NCBI GenBank assembly: GCA_900547585.1
Contig: URHD01000053.1
Coordinates: 1 to 13,373 of the forward strand
Source of the DNA: an uncultured bacterium
GTDB lineage: Bacteria; Cyanobacteriota; Vampirovibrionia; Gastranaerophilales; Gastranaerophilaceae
Direction of reading: 5' to 3'
DNA length: 13,373 nucleotides
The position numbers were made by a program, and so were the translations under genes. Positions 12,586 to 13,373 of this stretch are shown one piece after another. The notes beneath the pieces are model-generated. The model ran no database searches, was not told where the DNA came from, and saw nothing but the letters and a program-made list of their open reading frames with translations. Position 1 is the stretch's first letter. Each line of letters opens with the position of its first letter.

Positions 12586-13373
12586 TTAGTTCCATTCGAC
12601 GCGAACATAGCCGCTTGCGCCCCTGCCGCCTTTTCCAAAACCATAGTTATCAACACCTGGAAGCGGTCTGCCAACAAGTTGTTTAAACCCTCCGCCTCCG
12701 CCGCCTGCGCCATACATATCAGAAGGAGCTACTGCGAAACCATCGTTTACATCCATATCGTTTTTAGCGTTTGTTTTGCCCGAGCCTTTATCCAGCTTGC
12801 CGCCGAGCGGCGATTCTTCGCCTTCTTCGCCGTCAATACTGTTTGCATCTCCATCGGTTTTTGCTGCAGCCTTGCCGCCGGCACCGCCTGTTGCCACAGC
12901 ATAATTACCGAAAGCACTCGGCTGCCCCTGTTCACCATCAGCACCTTTTTCTCTGCCGCCGGCACCGCCTGCACCGACTTTGACGACAACTTGAGACGGT
13001 AATGCCTTCATTGATTTATAAACTACTTCACCTGCTTTTCCGCCGCCTCCGCCCGTAAGAATATCGCCTTTCAATAAAGCTACGCCGTTATTTCCGGTGT
13101 CAGCTTTATTTCCAAAGTTGTTTCCAAGCCCGCCTCTGCCAAAAAGAGAGGCGGAAGTAGATAAATCTGTAAATTCGTTTATCTGGTTCAAATAAGATGA
13201 GCTCAAAAATCTGTTTGCGCAGTTCGATGTCTTGGTGGAATCACCGGCAGAGCCGCCATTAGCACTATATGAACCTGAATTTACAACAGTAAGAACACTT
13301 TCCATGCCCGACATCGCAGAACTTGCACTGTCAGTGTTGCTAATAGGCGAATATCCGCCGCTACCGCCGGCGC
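12586..13373 (-). CDS. Glycine-rich protein, C-terminal part (5' end off the window)
   Basis: The frame stays open to the window edge: upstream of an internal methionine (13314) it reads AGGSGGYSPISNTDSASSA, so the true start is beyond 13373. The visible 262 residues are rich in Gly, Ala, Ser and Asn. There are glycine clusters (GRGGLGNNFG, LTGGGGGKAGE, VGAGGAGGREKGADGEQGQ, YGAGGGGGGF) and a final GKGGRGASGYVRVEWN. Such GGxG stretches closing with a YV(R/K)V(E/T)W strand are typical of secreted or pilin-like glycine-rich domains in some gut bacteria, from memory. With the N-terminus missing, export cannot be judged. The DNA shows imperfect internal repeats (GCCGCCGGCACCGCCTG near 12875 and 12956). 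It converges with dgkA. Confidence 0.8.
   Translation of the reverse strand, partial: AGGSGGYSPISNTDSASSAMSGMESVLTVVNSGSYSANGGSAGDSTKTSNCANRFLSSSYLNQINEFTDLSTSASLFGRGGLGNNFGNKADTGNNGVALLKGDILTGGGGGKAGEVVYKSMKALPSQVVVKVGAGGAGGREKGADGEQGQPSAFGNYAVATGGAGGKAAAKTDGDANSIDGEEGEESPLGGKLDKGSGKTNAKNDMDVNDGFAVAPSDMYGAGGGGGGFKQLVGRPLPGVDNYGFGKGGRGASGYVRVEWN

Noticed and set aside
12679..13002. Arginine/alanine- and histidine-rich frames opposite the glycine-rich gene
   Set aside because: These are antisense shadows of GC-rich glycine codons (GGC/GCC), with no ribosome sites.
1..13373. CRISPR arrays, tRNA or rRNA genes, prophage, toxin-antitoxin or defence genes
   Set aside because: None was found on either strand: no regularly spaced repeats, no cloverleaf, and no matching protein motifs.

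Overview
The window looks like about 13.4 kb of chromosome from an anaerobic or microaerophilic bacterium of roughly 40% GC. My best guess is a gut relative of the cyanobacteria (Melainabacteria/Vampirovibrionia, for example Gastranaerophilales). The hints are the pgpH-ybeY-dgkA order, a very short SSB without an acidic tail, a COG1449-type GH57 enzyme, a PerR-rubredoxin-rubrerythrin operon and a glycine-rich protein ending in a YVRVEWN-type tail. This placement is inference; no rRNA or tRNA is present to anchor it.

Layout. (1) 1-2363, + strand: an unexplained left edge, a clear promoter and a GH57 glucan-active enzyme. (2) 2405-5610, + strand: an unidentified 162-residue protein, then a second promoter and the tight trio ssb, four-carbon acid sugar kinase (DUF1537) and PdxA-type dehydrogenase. 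The trio is followed by a 125-bp dispersed inverted-repeat element and a bidirectional terminator. (3) 5842-7111, - strand: a peroxide-defence operon, perR then rubredoxin then rubrerythrin, with a near-perfect 23-bp palindrome at its promoter. Diverging from it is a candidate structured small RNA that ends in a strong UUCG-loop terminator. (4) 7305-7464: two copies of an 87-bp tandem repeat. (5) 7486-9186, - strand: an Lrp/AsnC regulator overlapping an aminotransferase by 4 bp. (6) 9187-9501: an intergenic region with a G-rich tract and the second copy of the 125-bp element. (7) 9502-12570, + strand: a PgpH-type c-di-AMP phosphodiesterase split by a frameshift, then ybeY and dgkA, all overlapping. 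(8) 12586-end, - strand: the C-terminal part of a glycine-rich protein that runs off the window.

How the genes fit together. PerR senses peroxide and most likely represses its own operon; rubredoxin passes electrons to rubrerythrin, which reduces H2O2. The kinase and PdxA probably act in sequence on a four-carbon sugar acid (D-threonate or D-erythronate type), or alternatively serve vitamin B6 metabolism. The Lrp-type regulator probably controls its partner aminotransferase. PgpH, YbeY and DgkA form a widely conserved housekeeping cluster covering c-di-AMP turnover, rRNA maturation and lipid-carrier phosphorylation.

The least explained content is non-coding. The pair of 125-bp elements have pairing arms that differ in sequence between copies yet still pair within each copy. 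The candidate small RNA opposite perR has a promoter that touches the PerR palindrome. I see no phage, CRISPR, toxin or other defence system here.
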